Notes: generated from the sequence alone by a model not told the origin. 5,333 nt of DNA from Nitriliruptorales bacterium (GCA_007119305.1 SKPY01000306.1:1-5333); one strand, 5' to 3'; positions 1 through 5,333 are shown, counted from the first letter of the stretch. Numbers and translations: made by a program.

Positions 1-449
1 GGCAGGATCGTGCCGCCGTAGCAGAACACGGTCGGCAGGTCCAGCCGCGCGGCAGCCATGACCATGCCGGGCAGGGACTTGTCGCAGCCGGCGAAGGTGA
101 CCATGCCGTCGAGACGCTCGGCGTGCATCACGCACTCGACCGAGTCGGCGATCACCTCCCTGGACACGAGCGAGGCGCGCATGCCCTCGTGGCCCATCGA
201 GATCGCGTCGGACACCGCGATCGTGTTGAACGTGATCGGGAAGCCACCGGCAGCCTTGATGGCCTCGTAGGCGCTCGCGCCGAGGCGGGCCAGCGGCAGG
301 TTGCAGGGCGTCACCTCGTTCCACGAGGTGGCCACGCCGACCTGCGGCTTGTCGAAGTCGGCGTCGGTCATGCCGATCGCCCGGAGCATCGCTCGGGCGC
401 CGGCCCGCTGGAAGCCCTCGGTGACGTCGGTGGAACGGGGGCGTTGCAT
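1..449 (-). CDS. ilvD: dihydroxy-acid dehydratase, N-terminal part (runs off left edge)
   Basis: Dihydroxy-acid dehydratase converts 2,3-dihydroxy-isovalerate (or -methylvalerate) to the 2-keto acid in cytosolic valine, leucine and isoleucine synthesis. 149 codons are visible, about a quarter of a usual 560-620 residue protein. Family motifs appear in order: TSWNEVTPCN (41-50), FNTIAVSDAISMGHEGM (74-90), SREVIADSVE (96-105) and GCDKSLPG (121-128). Cys49 and Cys122 are Fe-S ligands of the family, Asp81 and Asp123 are metal-site residues, and Lys124 is the lysine that is carbamylated. Having both Cys49 and Cys122 fits the [2Fe-2S] class known from Mycobacterium; E. coli IlvD lacks the first cysteine. 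The ATG is set by a GAGGAGAT ribosome binding site (complement of 453-460) and by agreement with the family N terminus. The F420 oxidoreductase gene lies 72 bases upstream on the same strand, so co-transcription is possible. Confidence 0.96.
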   Translation of the reverse strand, partial: MQRPRSTDVTEGFQRAGARAMLRAIGMTDADFDKPQVGVATSWNEVTPCNLPLARLGASAYEAIKAAGGFPITFNTIAVSDAISMGHEGMRASLVSREVIADSVECVMHAERLDGMVTFAGCDKSLPGMVMAAARLDLPTVFCYGGTIL

Positions 450-521
450 GTGATCTCCTCTGGGAGCTGGCGTGGGTCCTGCGTGGGCGCTCGGCGGCGG
501 ACGGTGCATCATCGCATACGG

Positions 522-1544
522 CTACAGCGCCTCCTGGAGCGCGGTGAGCACCTCCGGCTGGTGTGTGCCGAGCACCAGCGTGCCGACGCGGCTGTCCTTC
601 CACGCCTGCAGGCGGTCGACCATGCGCTCGAGCGGGCCGACGAGGGCCATCTCGTCGACGAGCTCGTCGGGCACGGCGGCCGCCGCCTCGTCCTTCCTGC
701 CGTCGAGGTAGAGGTCCTGGATGCGGTCGGCTGCAGCCTCGAAGCCGTAGCGCCGGGCGAGGTCTGCGTAGAAGTTGCGGTCACGCGCGCCCATCCCGCC
801 GATGTAGAGGGCGAAGAACGGCCGGAGCTGGTCGCGGCACGCGTCGACGTCGTCACCCATGGCGACGTACACCGTGGGCGCGATGTCGAGCTCCGCCGGG
901 TCGCGTCCGGCGCGTGCGCAGCCCTCCTGCAGGTAGTCCGCGTAGATGTGCTCGCGTTCGGGGGAGTAGAAGATCGGCAGCCACCCGTCGGCGATCTCGG
1001 CCGTGAGGGCCACGTTCTTCGGGCCGATCGCCGCGAGGTAGATGGGGATCGCAGAGCGCACCGGGTGCAGGATCGACTTCAACGGCTTGCCGAGACCGGT
1101 GGCGTCGTCGCCGTCGTAGGGGATCCGGTAGTGCTCCCCCCGGTACGTGAGCGGCTCGTCGCGGGCGACCGCCTTGCGCACGATCTCCACGTACTCCCGC
1201 GTGCGCCCGAGCGGACGACCGTACGCCACTCCGTGCCAGCCCTCCACGACCTGCGGTCCGGACAGGCCGAGCCCCAGCAGCAGGCGCCCCCCCGACAGCG
1301 CATCGAGGGTCATCGCGGTCATGGCGGTGTTCGCCGGGGTGCGGGCGGGCATCTGCAGGATCCCGCTGCCGAGCTTGATGCGCTCGGTCCGCGCCGCCAC
1401 GTAGGACAGCACCGTGACCGCGTCGGAGCCGTAGGCCTCGGCGGCCCACACCGAGTCGATGCCGATCCGGTCAGCGTGCTCGACGAGGGGCAACACGGCG
1501 CTCATGGCCGCGCCCGAGTAGCCGATGTTCAACCCCAGCTGCAT
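522..1544 (-). CDS. F420-dependent LLM-class oxidoreductase, Rv3520c-like family
   Basis: A 340-residue luciferase-like (TIM-barrel) flavin/F420 enzyme, probably cytosolic. From memory of the family, it resembles the mycobacterial Rv3520c group of putative F420-dependent oxidoreductases along its whole length. Visible landmarks are AEAYGSDA (35-42), the SGGR loop (84-87), LGLGLSGPQVVEGWHG (90-105), a glycine/lysine segment GLGKPLK (150-156), GPKNVALTAEIADGWLPIFY (174-193), and a C-terminal GRKDEAAAAVPDELVDE stretch typical of the group. The length is normal for the family. The ATG follows a GGAGGGAGA ribosome binding site (complement of about 1549-1558). The substrate is unknown. Use of F420 rather than FMN is inferred from the subfamily, not from residues that prove it. 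The gene is first in a same-strand pair with ilvD and diverges from the protease gene at 1757. Confidence 0.93.
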   Translation of the reverse strand: MQLGLNIGYSGAAMSAVLPLVEHADRIGIDSVWAAEAYGSDAVTVLSYVAARTERIKLGSGILQMPARTPANTAMTAMTLDALSGGRLLLGLGLSGPQVVEGWHGVAYGRPLGRTREYVEIVRKAVARDEPLTYRGEHYRIPYDGDDATGLGKPLKSILHPVRSAIPIYLAAIGPKNVALTAEIADGWLPIFYSPEREHIYADYLQEGCARAGRDPAELDIAPTVYVAMGDDVDACRDQLRPFFALYIGGMGARDRNFYADLARRYGFEAAADRIQDLYLDGRKDEAAAAVPDELVDEMALVGPLERMVDRLQAWKDSRVGTLVLGTHQPEVLTALQEAL

Positions 1545-1690
1545 CCGGTTCTCCCTCCGGGTCGGTGCTGTGCGCCGGGCAGGAGCCTAGCCGCTCAGGC
1601 GGGCGCTGCGCGCAGTCGGGCAGGCGGCCCGCCGGCGAGCGTGCCGGGCCGCAGGCACAGCCCGCGCGGAGCAATCCCGCCGACATGTAC

Positions 1691-1702
1691 CAATGGCCAT
1701 TG
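1691..1702. promoter_or_regulatory. perfect 12-base palindrome in the divergent intergenic region (possible operator)
   Basis: CAATGGCCATTG is a perfect 12-base palindrome and an AT-richer spot in the otherwise very GC-rich 212-base gap (1545-1756) between two divergent genes. It lies 55 bases before the protease start codon and about 147 bases before the oxidoreductase start. This is a suitable position for a dimeric regulator controlling one or both genes. A TATCGT element at 1712-1717 could be a -10 box for the rightward gene, but no convincing -35 accompanies it. The regulator is unknown, and a 12-base palindrome can occur by chance. Confidence 0.3.
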
Positions 1703-1756
1703 TCCGGCGGCTATCGTGGTGGTGGGCGGTCCTCGGCAGCACAAGGAAGGCGACGG

Positions 1757-2800
1757 ATGAGCCACGTACACGACGCTGCTCGCGGGCCGGTTGCCCGGCC
1801 GGGCAGGCGGCGAGCGCGCGGGCTCGTCATCCTGGCGGCCGTCCTGGGCGCGGTGCTCCTCGTGCCGGTGCCCTGGTTGCACGTCATCTCAGACGACCCG
1901 CCCGGCTCAGCATGGCGCCTCGACGGTCGGCTGCAGGTGGGCGGCACCACCGTGAACCCGCCAGGCAGGTGGAGCTGGCTGGCGGTCGGACGACCCCAGC
2001 TGCTGGGCGAGGCGCTCGTGGACCGGATCGCCGGCACGGACGCTCCGCCGATCGACCTGCGCGCCGGCTCCGTCACCATGCGACCGGCGCTGAACGAGCC
2101 GGCCGCGGCCGCCGTGGGCCTGCGCCACGCCGGCATCGATGTCCCCCTCGGCCTGCTCGTGGAGGCCCGCGCGCCCAAGCTGGACGGCTACCCCGAACGC
2201 GCGGTCATCGCATCGGTTGACGGTGTCCCGCTCACCGACCGGCAGACGTGGGAGCGCGTGTCCGCGGCCTGGGAGCAGGCAACCGGTCCGGAGGTCGAGC
2301 AGCGTCAGGTCGCGAACCCCGAGCCGAGCGTGGACGGGCTGCGCTTCCGTCTGCCGGACGGGCGCGAGTACTCCGCGCCGGGACCGGGTCTGCCCTACGG
2401 CGTGGTGAGGACGCTCGACCTCGCACCTGAGGGGCTGGAGGCGGGCATTACGTTCGCGGCAGCGAAGCTCGTGCCTGCCGACTGGTTCCGCAACCTGTCC
2501 CTGGGCACCTCGCACGGGTTGATGGTCGCCCTGACGACCTACGCGCAGGCGTCTGGCGAGAACCTCGCGCAGGGCCGCCACATCGCCGGGACCGGCGGCA
2601 TCCGTGGAGACGGCGCCGTGACCCGGGTCAGCGGGGTGCCCGCCAAGGCGCGGGCCGCCAACCGCGCAGGCGCCGAGGTGCTGTTCGTGCCGGCGACGCA
2701 GGCGCACGAGCTCGATCCCGCCGCGCTGCCCGGCACCACCCTGGTCCCGGTCGACACCCTCGCCGAGGCGATCGAGTGGCTGAGCGTGCCCGTGACCTGA
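1757..2800 (+). CDS. membrane-anchored PDZ/Lon-like Ser-Lys protease (YlbL/Rv3194c type)
   Basis: A 347-residue protein that probably cleaves substrates on the outer face of the membrane. It has a basic N terminus (RPGRRRAR, 14-21), one hydrophobic segment (about 22-41) acting as an uncleaved anchor, a long variable stretch (50-125), a PDZ-like stretch (about 128-200, with VIASVDGVPL at 150-159), and a C-terminal Lon (S16) domain (about 225-345). The nucleophile motif is GTSHG with Ser252. The general-base Lys297 lies in SGVPAKARAANRAGA, 45 residues later, close to the spacing in Lon. IAGTGGI (276-282) matches the conserved strand between them. Length and order match the actinobacterial PDZ/Lon family, but the usual GPSAG is changed and the PDZ core looks short of its normal glycines. 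The ATG is chosen because AAGGAAGG (1743-1750) precedes it by about 7 bases. The frame is open back to 1565, but that extension would bury the membrane anchor behind low-complexity sequence. Confidence 0.88.
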   Translation: MSHVHDAARGPVARPGRRRARGLVILAAVLGAVLLVPVPWLHVISDDPPGSAWRLDGRLQVGGTTVNPPGRWSWLAVGRPQLLGEALVDRIAGTDAPPIDLRAGSVTMRPALNEPAAAAVGLRHAGIDVPLGLLVEARAPKLDGYPERAVIASVDGVPLTDRQTWERVSAAWEQATGPEVEQRQVANPEPSVDGLRFRLPDGREYSAPGPGLPYGVVRTLDLAPEGLEAGITFAAAKLVPADWFRNLSLGTSHGLMVALTTYAQASGENLAQGRHIAGTGGIRGDGAVTRVSGVPAKARAANRAGAEVLFVPATQAHELDPAALPGTTLVPVDTLAEAIEWLSVPVT

Positions 2801-2855
2801 CAAGTGAATGCGACCCAAGCGCCAGCGCCGCGGTCGCATTCTCCGTATGTCAGGT
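2795..2855. repeat. nested inverted repeat (long hairpin or short palindromic unit)
   Basis: Inner arms GAATGCGACC (2806-2815) and GGTCGCATTC (2832-2841) are perfectly complementary over 10 bases around a 16-base loop. Outer arms ACCTGACA (2795-2802) and TGTCAGGT (2848-2855) add 8 more perfect pairs, separated from the inner stem by a 3/6-base internal loop. The outer left arm includes the stop codon of the protease gene. The size and nested symmetry fit an mRNA 3'-end hairpin. They also fit a short dispersed palindromic element with TGACA at both ends. No T-run follows. Confidence 0.7.
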
Positions 2856-2857
2856 GG

Positions 2858-2881
2858 TGGCGGTCGCGTCAGCGACCGCCA
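2858..2881 (+). terminator. strong GC-rich hairpin, possible terminator or attenuator
   Basis: TGGCGGTCGC (2858-2867) and GCGACCGCCA (2872-2881) form a perfect 10-base-pair stem with a 4-base loop (GTCA). It begins two bases after the preceding nested repeat. There is no T-tract, so it is not a textbook intrinsic terminator, although actinobacterial terminators often lack one. A ribosome binding site starts at the base right after the stem, so it might instead control translation of the small ORF at 2895. Confidence 0.5.
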
Positions 2882-2887
2882 GGGAGG
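2882..2887 (+). promoter_or_regulatory. strong ribosome binding site for the small ORF
   Basis: GGGAGG lies 7 bases before the ATG at 2895 and directly abuts the 2858-2881 hairpin. It is the best Shine-Dalgarno match between the protease and phosphatidyltransferase genes, better than the GGAG at 2944-2947. It therefore suggests that ribosomes load here and reach the phosphatidyltransferase by coupling. Confidence 0.6.
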
Positions 2888-2894
2888 TGCTGAG

Positions 2895-2972
2895 ATGCTC
2901 CTGGCGATGAACGGCTGCGCAGCCCGGCAGGGCTCGCCGACCCGGAGCACCGGTTGGACGGTGCAGCGGTGA
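2895..2972 (+). CDS. 25-residue small ORF translationally coupled to the phosphatidyltransferase
   Basis: ATG at 2895 runs 25 sense codons to TGA at 2970-2972 and starts MLLAMNGCAARQGSP. No family is recognised, and there is no membrane segment or obvious regulatory codon run. Two points support translation: the GGGAGG site 7 bases upstream, and the stop codon sharing bases with the GTG at 2969 (GTGA), the usual arrangement for coupled genes. An in-frame ATG at 2847 would give 41 residues but has no ribosome binding site and lies inside the nested repeat. The peptide may be a leader whose translation sets expression of the next gene, possibly together with the upstream hairpins. It could also be a chance ORF, since stop codons are rare at this GC content. 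Confidence 0.45.
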   Translation: MLLAMNGCAARQGSPTRSTGWTVQR

Positions 2973-3706
2973 CAGCGGCGGCGGTTCTCGCTGGATCCGC
3001 AGTCGTGCTCGCCGTCGTCACCGCGGCCACGGCGCGCAAGCCGGAGCACGGCGTCCCCGACCTCGCCGGGTTCCGCGCCCGCTGGTCGGCCCTGCACGGC
3101 AGGTACGACCCCGCGGACAGCGTCTGGGTGCGGGGGTGGCTCGCGGCCGTGTACCGGCTCGGCGTTCCCCTCGCCCGGCGTGGGGTGCAGCCGGACGTGC
3201 TGTCCCTGTGGGGGGGCTGGGTCGCGCTGGCGGTCGCGGTCACCGCCCAGGCGGGCGGCACCTGGCCGCTGCTCGCCGGCCTGCTGGTCGTGCTGTCGGG
3301 GCTCGGCGACGCGCTCGACGGCTGCGTGGCCACGCTGACGGACCGCGCCACGCGCTGGGGGTTCGTGCTCGACTCCTTCGTCGACCGGGTGAGCGACGGT
3401 CTCTACCTCGTCGCCGTCTGGTTCGTTGGTGCGCCCGCGTGGCTGGCCGTCGCGACGGGCGCGACGATCGGGCTGCACGAGTACGTCCGGGCGCGCGCGC
3501 TCGGTGCCGGGATGACCGGGGTGGGCGCGGTCACCGTCGGCGAGCGTCCGACGCGGCTGATCTGCTGCGCCGGCGCGCTGCTGTTCGCCGGCGCACTGCC
3601 CGAGCATGCGGCCGGCAGCGCGACGCTGTGGCTCGGCGCGCTCGGCGTGCTCGCTGTTGCCGGGCTCGGGCACCTGCTGGTCGCGGTGCGCCGGGCGCTC
3701 AGGTAG
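2969..3706 (+). CDS. CDP-alcohol phosphatidyltransferase family membrane protein
   Basis: This integral membrane enzyme is predicted to move a phosphatidyl-type group from a CDP-activated lipid to an alcohol, or the reverse, in phospholipid synthesis. From the GTG at 2969 it has 245 residues. The active-site signature runs D114-x2-D117-G118-x2-A121-T122-x8-G131-x3-D135-x3-D139, so all four metal-binding aspartates and the glycines are present. The usual Arg after Ala is Thr122. VQPDVLSLWG (73-82) is the customary segment before it, and GERPTRLI follows later. About six hydrophobic segments are visible (around 3-21, 82-93, 98-112, 145-173, 196-212 and 217-238). The lipid and alcohol cannot be told from the sequence. 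The GTG is preferred because it overlaps the TGA of the small ORF. A TTG at 2954 with GGAG upstream would add five residues. The 3' end overlaps the convergent crtI-like gene by 8 bases. Confidence 0.88.
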   Translation: MTAAAVLAGSAVVLAVVTAATARKPEHGVPDLAGFRARWSALHGRYDPADSVWVRGWLAAVYRLGVPLARRGVQPDVLSLWGGWVALAVAVTAQAGGTWPLLAGLLVVLSGLGDALDGCVATLTDRATRWGFVLDSFVDRVSDGLYLVAVWFVGAPAWLAVATGATIGLHEYVRARALGAGMTGVGAVTVGERPTRLICCAGALLFAGALPEHAAGSATLWLGALGVLAVAGLGHLLVAVRRALR

Positions 3707-5174
3707 CAGGGCCGACGAGGCGCGCGACGATGCGAGCCGACAGCAGCACGAGCGGCAGCCCGCCGCCCGGATGCGCCGATCCGCCGACGAGGAACAGGCC
3801 GGGGATCGGCGCCCGGTTGGCCGGGCGCAGGAACGCGGCCCGGGCCCCGTTCGACGACGTGCCGTAGATCGCTCCGCCGACCGCGCGCGTCCGGCGTCGC
3901 AGGTCCGCGGGCGTGACGATCTCCCGGAACAGCAGCCGCCCGCGGACGTCGAGGCCCCGCTCGGCGAGGCGCTGCAGGAGGTGGTCGGCGTAGCCGTCGG
4001 CGACCCCGGGGGCCGTCCAGTCGACCGGCCCCTGACGCGGGGCGTTCACCAGCACGAACCAGCCCTCGCAGCCCGCGGGGTGCACGGCCGGGTCAGCCGG
4101 CGCGGACACGTAGAGCGTGGGGTCCGGCACCGGCGCCGGCGCGGCACCGAACAGCGCGTCGAACTCGGCGTCGTAGTCGGCGGGGAACACGACGGTGTGG
4201 TGGGCGAGCCGCGGTGTGGTGCCGCGCAGGCCGAGCAGCAGCACGAAGCCCGACAGCGAGGGTGTGGTGCGGGCCAGACGGCGGCGGGGACCAACCGCGG
4301 CGTCGCCGGGCAGCAGGTCCCGGTAGAGGTGTGCGGCGTCGGCGTTGGCGACGACGACGTCCGCCGGCAGCAGCTCCCCGTCGGCCAGGCGCACACCCGC
4401 GACCCGGCCGCCGGACAGGACCACGCGTTCGACGTCCGCGCCGGTGCGCAGGCTCGCACCGCGCTCACCGGCCCGCTCGGCCAGCGCCTGAGCGATCCGG
4501 TAGAGCCCCCCGCGCACGTACCAGCCGCCGTAGGCCTGCTCGGCGTAGGGGATCGCCGCGAGCGCCGCTGGGGCGCGGCGGGGATCCGAGCCCGCGTAGG
4601 TGGCGTAGCGGTCGAGGAACATGACGAGCCGCGGGTCCCGCAGATAGCGCCTCCCGAGGGACCGCAGGGTGCGCCACGGGGCGATCGTCGCCATGTCGCG
4701 GAGACGGGTGGAGTGGCGCGCCAGGTCTGCCACGCCGCCGATCGGCGCCGACAGGAACGGCCCCCGCACGGCCGACCAGATCGCCCCGGCACGCGCCAGG
4801 AACCGGCGCCAGTCCGCACCTGCGCCGGGGTGCAGCGCCGCATCGAGCGTCGCCGCGAACGCGTCGAGGTCAGCGCTTGCAGCAAACGTGGTGCCGTCGG
4901 CGAAGCGGTAGTGCGCGAGCGGGTCGACCGGCACGAGGTCGAGCACCCCCTCGAGGGGCGCCCCGGTTGCTGCGAACGTCTCGCGCAGCACCTGGGGCAG
5001 CGTCACGAGGGACGGGCCGGTGTCGAAGCGGAAGCCGGCGCGCTCCAGCAGGCCGAGCTTGCCGCCCACGCGCTCGGCCTGCTCGCACACGGTCACCTGA
5101 TGGCCGAGCGCGGACAGCCGTGCTGCGGCTGCGAGGCCGCCCACGCCCGCGCCCACGACGACGACGCGGGTCAC
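3699..5174 (-). CDS. CrtI/phytoene-desaturase-like FAD-dependent oxidoreductase
   Basis: A 491-residue flavoprotein of the CrtI/COG1233 type, which desaturates or isomerises isoprenoid chains such as phytoene at the membrane. The N-terminal Rossmann motif VVVVGAGVGGLAAAARL (4-20) has G8, G10 and G13, with E31 after the second strand to bind the FAD ribose. It is followed by RVGGKLG (35-41) and FDTGPSLVTLP. The C terminus has the FAD-closing motif GLFLVGGSAHPGGGLPLVLLSARIVA. Length is normal for CrtI proteins. The GTG start is chosen because the Rossmann strand begins three residues later and it overlaps the TGA of the upstream gene (GTGA). The frame stays open upstream to 5312, but that part reads through the inverted copy at the window edge and is not coding. 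With no phytoene synthase visible, a carotenoid role is not shown; another polyprenoid substrate is equally possible. Confidence 0.9.
   Translation of the reverse strand: MTRVVVVGAGVGGLAAAARLSALGHQVTVCEQAERVGGKLGLLERAGFRFDTGPSLVTLPQVLRETFAATGAPLEGVLDLVPVDPLAHYRFADGTTFAASADLDAFAATLDAALHPGAGADWRRFLARAGAIWSAVRGPFLSAPIGGVADLARHSTRLRDMATIAPWRTLRSLGRRYLRDPRLVMFLDRYATYAGSDPRRAPAALAAIPYAEQAYGGWYVRGGLYRIAQALAERAGERGASLRTGADVERVVLSGGRVAGVRLADGELLPADVVVANADAAHLYRDLLPGDAAVGPRRRLARTTPSLSGFVLLLGLRGTTPRLAHHTVVFPADYDAEFDALFGAAPAPVPDPTLYVSAPADPAVHPAGCEGWFVLVNAPRQGPVDWTAPGVADGYADHLLQRLAERGLDVRGRLLFREIVTPADLRRRTRAVGGAIYGTSSNGARAAFLRPANRAPIPGLFLVGGSAHPGGGLPLVLLSARIVARLVGPAT
4890..4960 (-). repeat. internal crtI-like segment, source copy of the terminal inverted duplication
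   Basis: These 71 bases of the crtI-like gene, encoding the stretch around LEGVLDLVPVDPLAHYRFADG, match 5263-5333 exactly as an inverted copy. They lie in an intact, well-conserved reading frame, so this is taken as the genuine copy. Confidence 0.95.
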
Positions 5175-5262
5175 GGGATCGCCCGCTGCTTCCACGCCAG
5201 ACGGCCGCGGCGTCTGCGGATCCACGAGGTGGCGAGCAGTCCCACGAACGCGGCGACCGGGC
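5171..5262 (-). CDS. C-terminal tail of a membrane protein, possibly a family 2 glycosyltransferase
   Basis: Only about 29 codons plus the stop are trustworthy. They encode a hydrophobic stretch (PVAAFVGLLATSW) followed by a very basic tail (IRRRRGRLAWKQRAIP). The stop TGA shares three bases with the GTG of the crtI-like gene, so the two are probably co-transcribed and translationally coupled. A last membrane helix followed by a basic tail with a W-K-x-R pattern resembles the ends of membrane-associated family 2 glycosyltransferases that often neighbour crtI-like genes. That assignment comes from memory of such tails and is weak. Beyond 5263 the sequence is a copy of the neighbouring gene, and this frame meets a TAG at 5312-5314. 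The gene is therefore interrupted or chimeric at the junction. Confidence 0.45.
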
Positions 5263-5333
5263 CGCCCCTCGAGGGGGTGCTCGACCTCGTGCCGGTCGAC
5301 CCGCTCGCGCACTACCGCTTCGCCGACGGCACC
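5263..5333 (+). repeat. exact 71-base inverted copy of crtI-like gene interior at the window end
   Basis: Every base of 5263-5333 is the reverse complement of 4890-4960, up to the last base of the window. Left of 5263 the match decays to 14 of 19 positions (5244-5262 against 4961-4979) and then disappears. The plus-strand frame would encode the same CrtI segment, but no FAD-binding N terminus precedes it and no start with a ribosome binding site is visible. The junction truncates the membrane-protein tail on the other strand. A chimeric read or an assembly contig end is the likeliest source; a real inverted duplication or a second crtI copy cannot be excluded. Confidence 0.93.

Noticed and set aside
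1700..1717. Sigma-70-like promoter made of TTGTCC (1700) and TATCGT (1712)
   Set aside because: The spacing is only 6 bases instead of about 17, so these two boxes cannot work together as a promoter.
1565..1756. N-terminal extension of the protease gene back to an ATG at 1565
   Set aside because: It would add 64 low-complexity residues ahead of the membrane anchor and cover the divergent promoter region. The ATG at 1757 has a good ribosome binding site and the family-like start.
123..1760. Long plus-strand open frame of about 545 codons
   Set aside because: It lies opposite ilvD and the F420 oxidoreductase, and its translation is Arg/Gly/Val/His-rich with no family motif. Both minus-strand genes have clear motifs and ribosome binding sites.
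2954..2956. TTG start for the phosphatidyltransferase
   Set aside because: GGAG at 2944-2947 makes it possible, but the GTG at 2969 overlaps the small ORF stop as in coupled genes, and GTG is the commoner start. Kept only as an alternative.
1907..3673. Long minus-strand open frame of about 588 codons
   Set aside because: It is antisense to the protease and phosphatidyltransferase genes, crosses their intergenic hairpins, and gives Arg/Pro/Gly/His-rich sequence typical of a GC-rich shadow frame.
5175..5312. 46-codon N-terminal extension of the crtI-like gene
   Set aside because: It overlaps the tail of the upstream coupled gene and reads the reverse strand of the duplicated segment. CrtI proteins begin at the Rossmann strand, as the GTG at 5174 does.
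5229..5333. Second crtI-like gene fragment on the plus strand
   Set aside because: The frame is open and encodes the CrtI segment, but there is no FAD-binding N terminus or start signal before it. The 71-base exact identity suggests a chimera or assembly end rather than a paralogue.

Overview
The window is high-GC DNA with GC-rich third codon positions. It carries an F420-type luciferase-like oxidoreductase of the Rv3520c family, a membrane-anchored PDZ/Lon-like protease, and a dihydroxy-acid dehydratase with the extra Fe-S cysteine. Together these point to an actinobacterium (Actinomycetota). The genus cannot be decided from the sequence.

Layout. (a) 1-1544, minus strand: an F420-dependent LLM-class oxidoreductase (522-1544), followed 72 bases downstream by the 5' part of ilvD (449 to 1, running off the left edge). 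(b) 1545-1756: a 212-base divergent intergenic region with one perfect 12-base palindrome. (c) 1757-2800, plus strand: a one-pass membrane protein with a PDZ-like stretch and a Lon-type Ser-Lys protease domain. (d) 2795-2881: two strong consecutive hairpins whose arms share the same short sequence and so could exchange partners. (e) 2895-3706, plus strand: a 25-codon small ORF with a strong ribosome binding site. Its TGA overlaps the GTG start of a CDP-alcohol phosphatidyltransferase (GTGA overlap). (f) 3699-5174, minus strand: a CrtI/phytoene-desaturase-like FAD oxidoreductase, convergent with and overlapping the phosphatidyltransferase by 8 bases. (g) 5171-5262, minus strand: the C-terminal tail of a membrane protein, perhaps a family 2 glycosyltransferase, joined to the crtI-like gene by another GTGA overlap. 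(h) 5263-5333: an exact inverted copy of 71 bases from inside the crtI-like gene (4890-4960), ending on the last base of the window.

How the genes fit. The right half (possible glycosyltransferase, CrtI-like oxidoreductase, CDP-alcohol phosphatidyltransferase) looks like a membrane-lipid or polyprenoid modification locus, although no phytoene synthase is visible and the substrates are unknown. The left half holds housekeeping and redox genes: branched-chain amino acid synthesis and an F420 enzyme of unknown substrate. The least expected signals are the paired-hairpin plus coupled small-ORF leader before the phosphatidyltransferase, and the inverted duplication at the right edge. The duplication should be tested as a chimeric or assembly-end artefact before anything biological is built on it.
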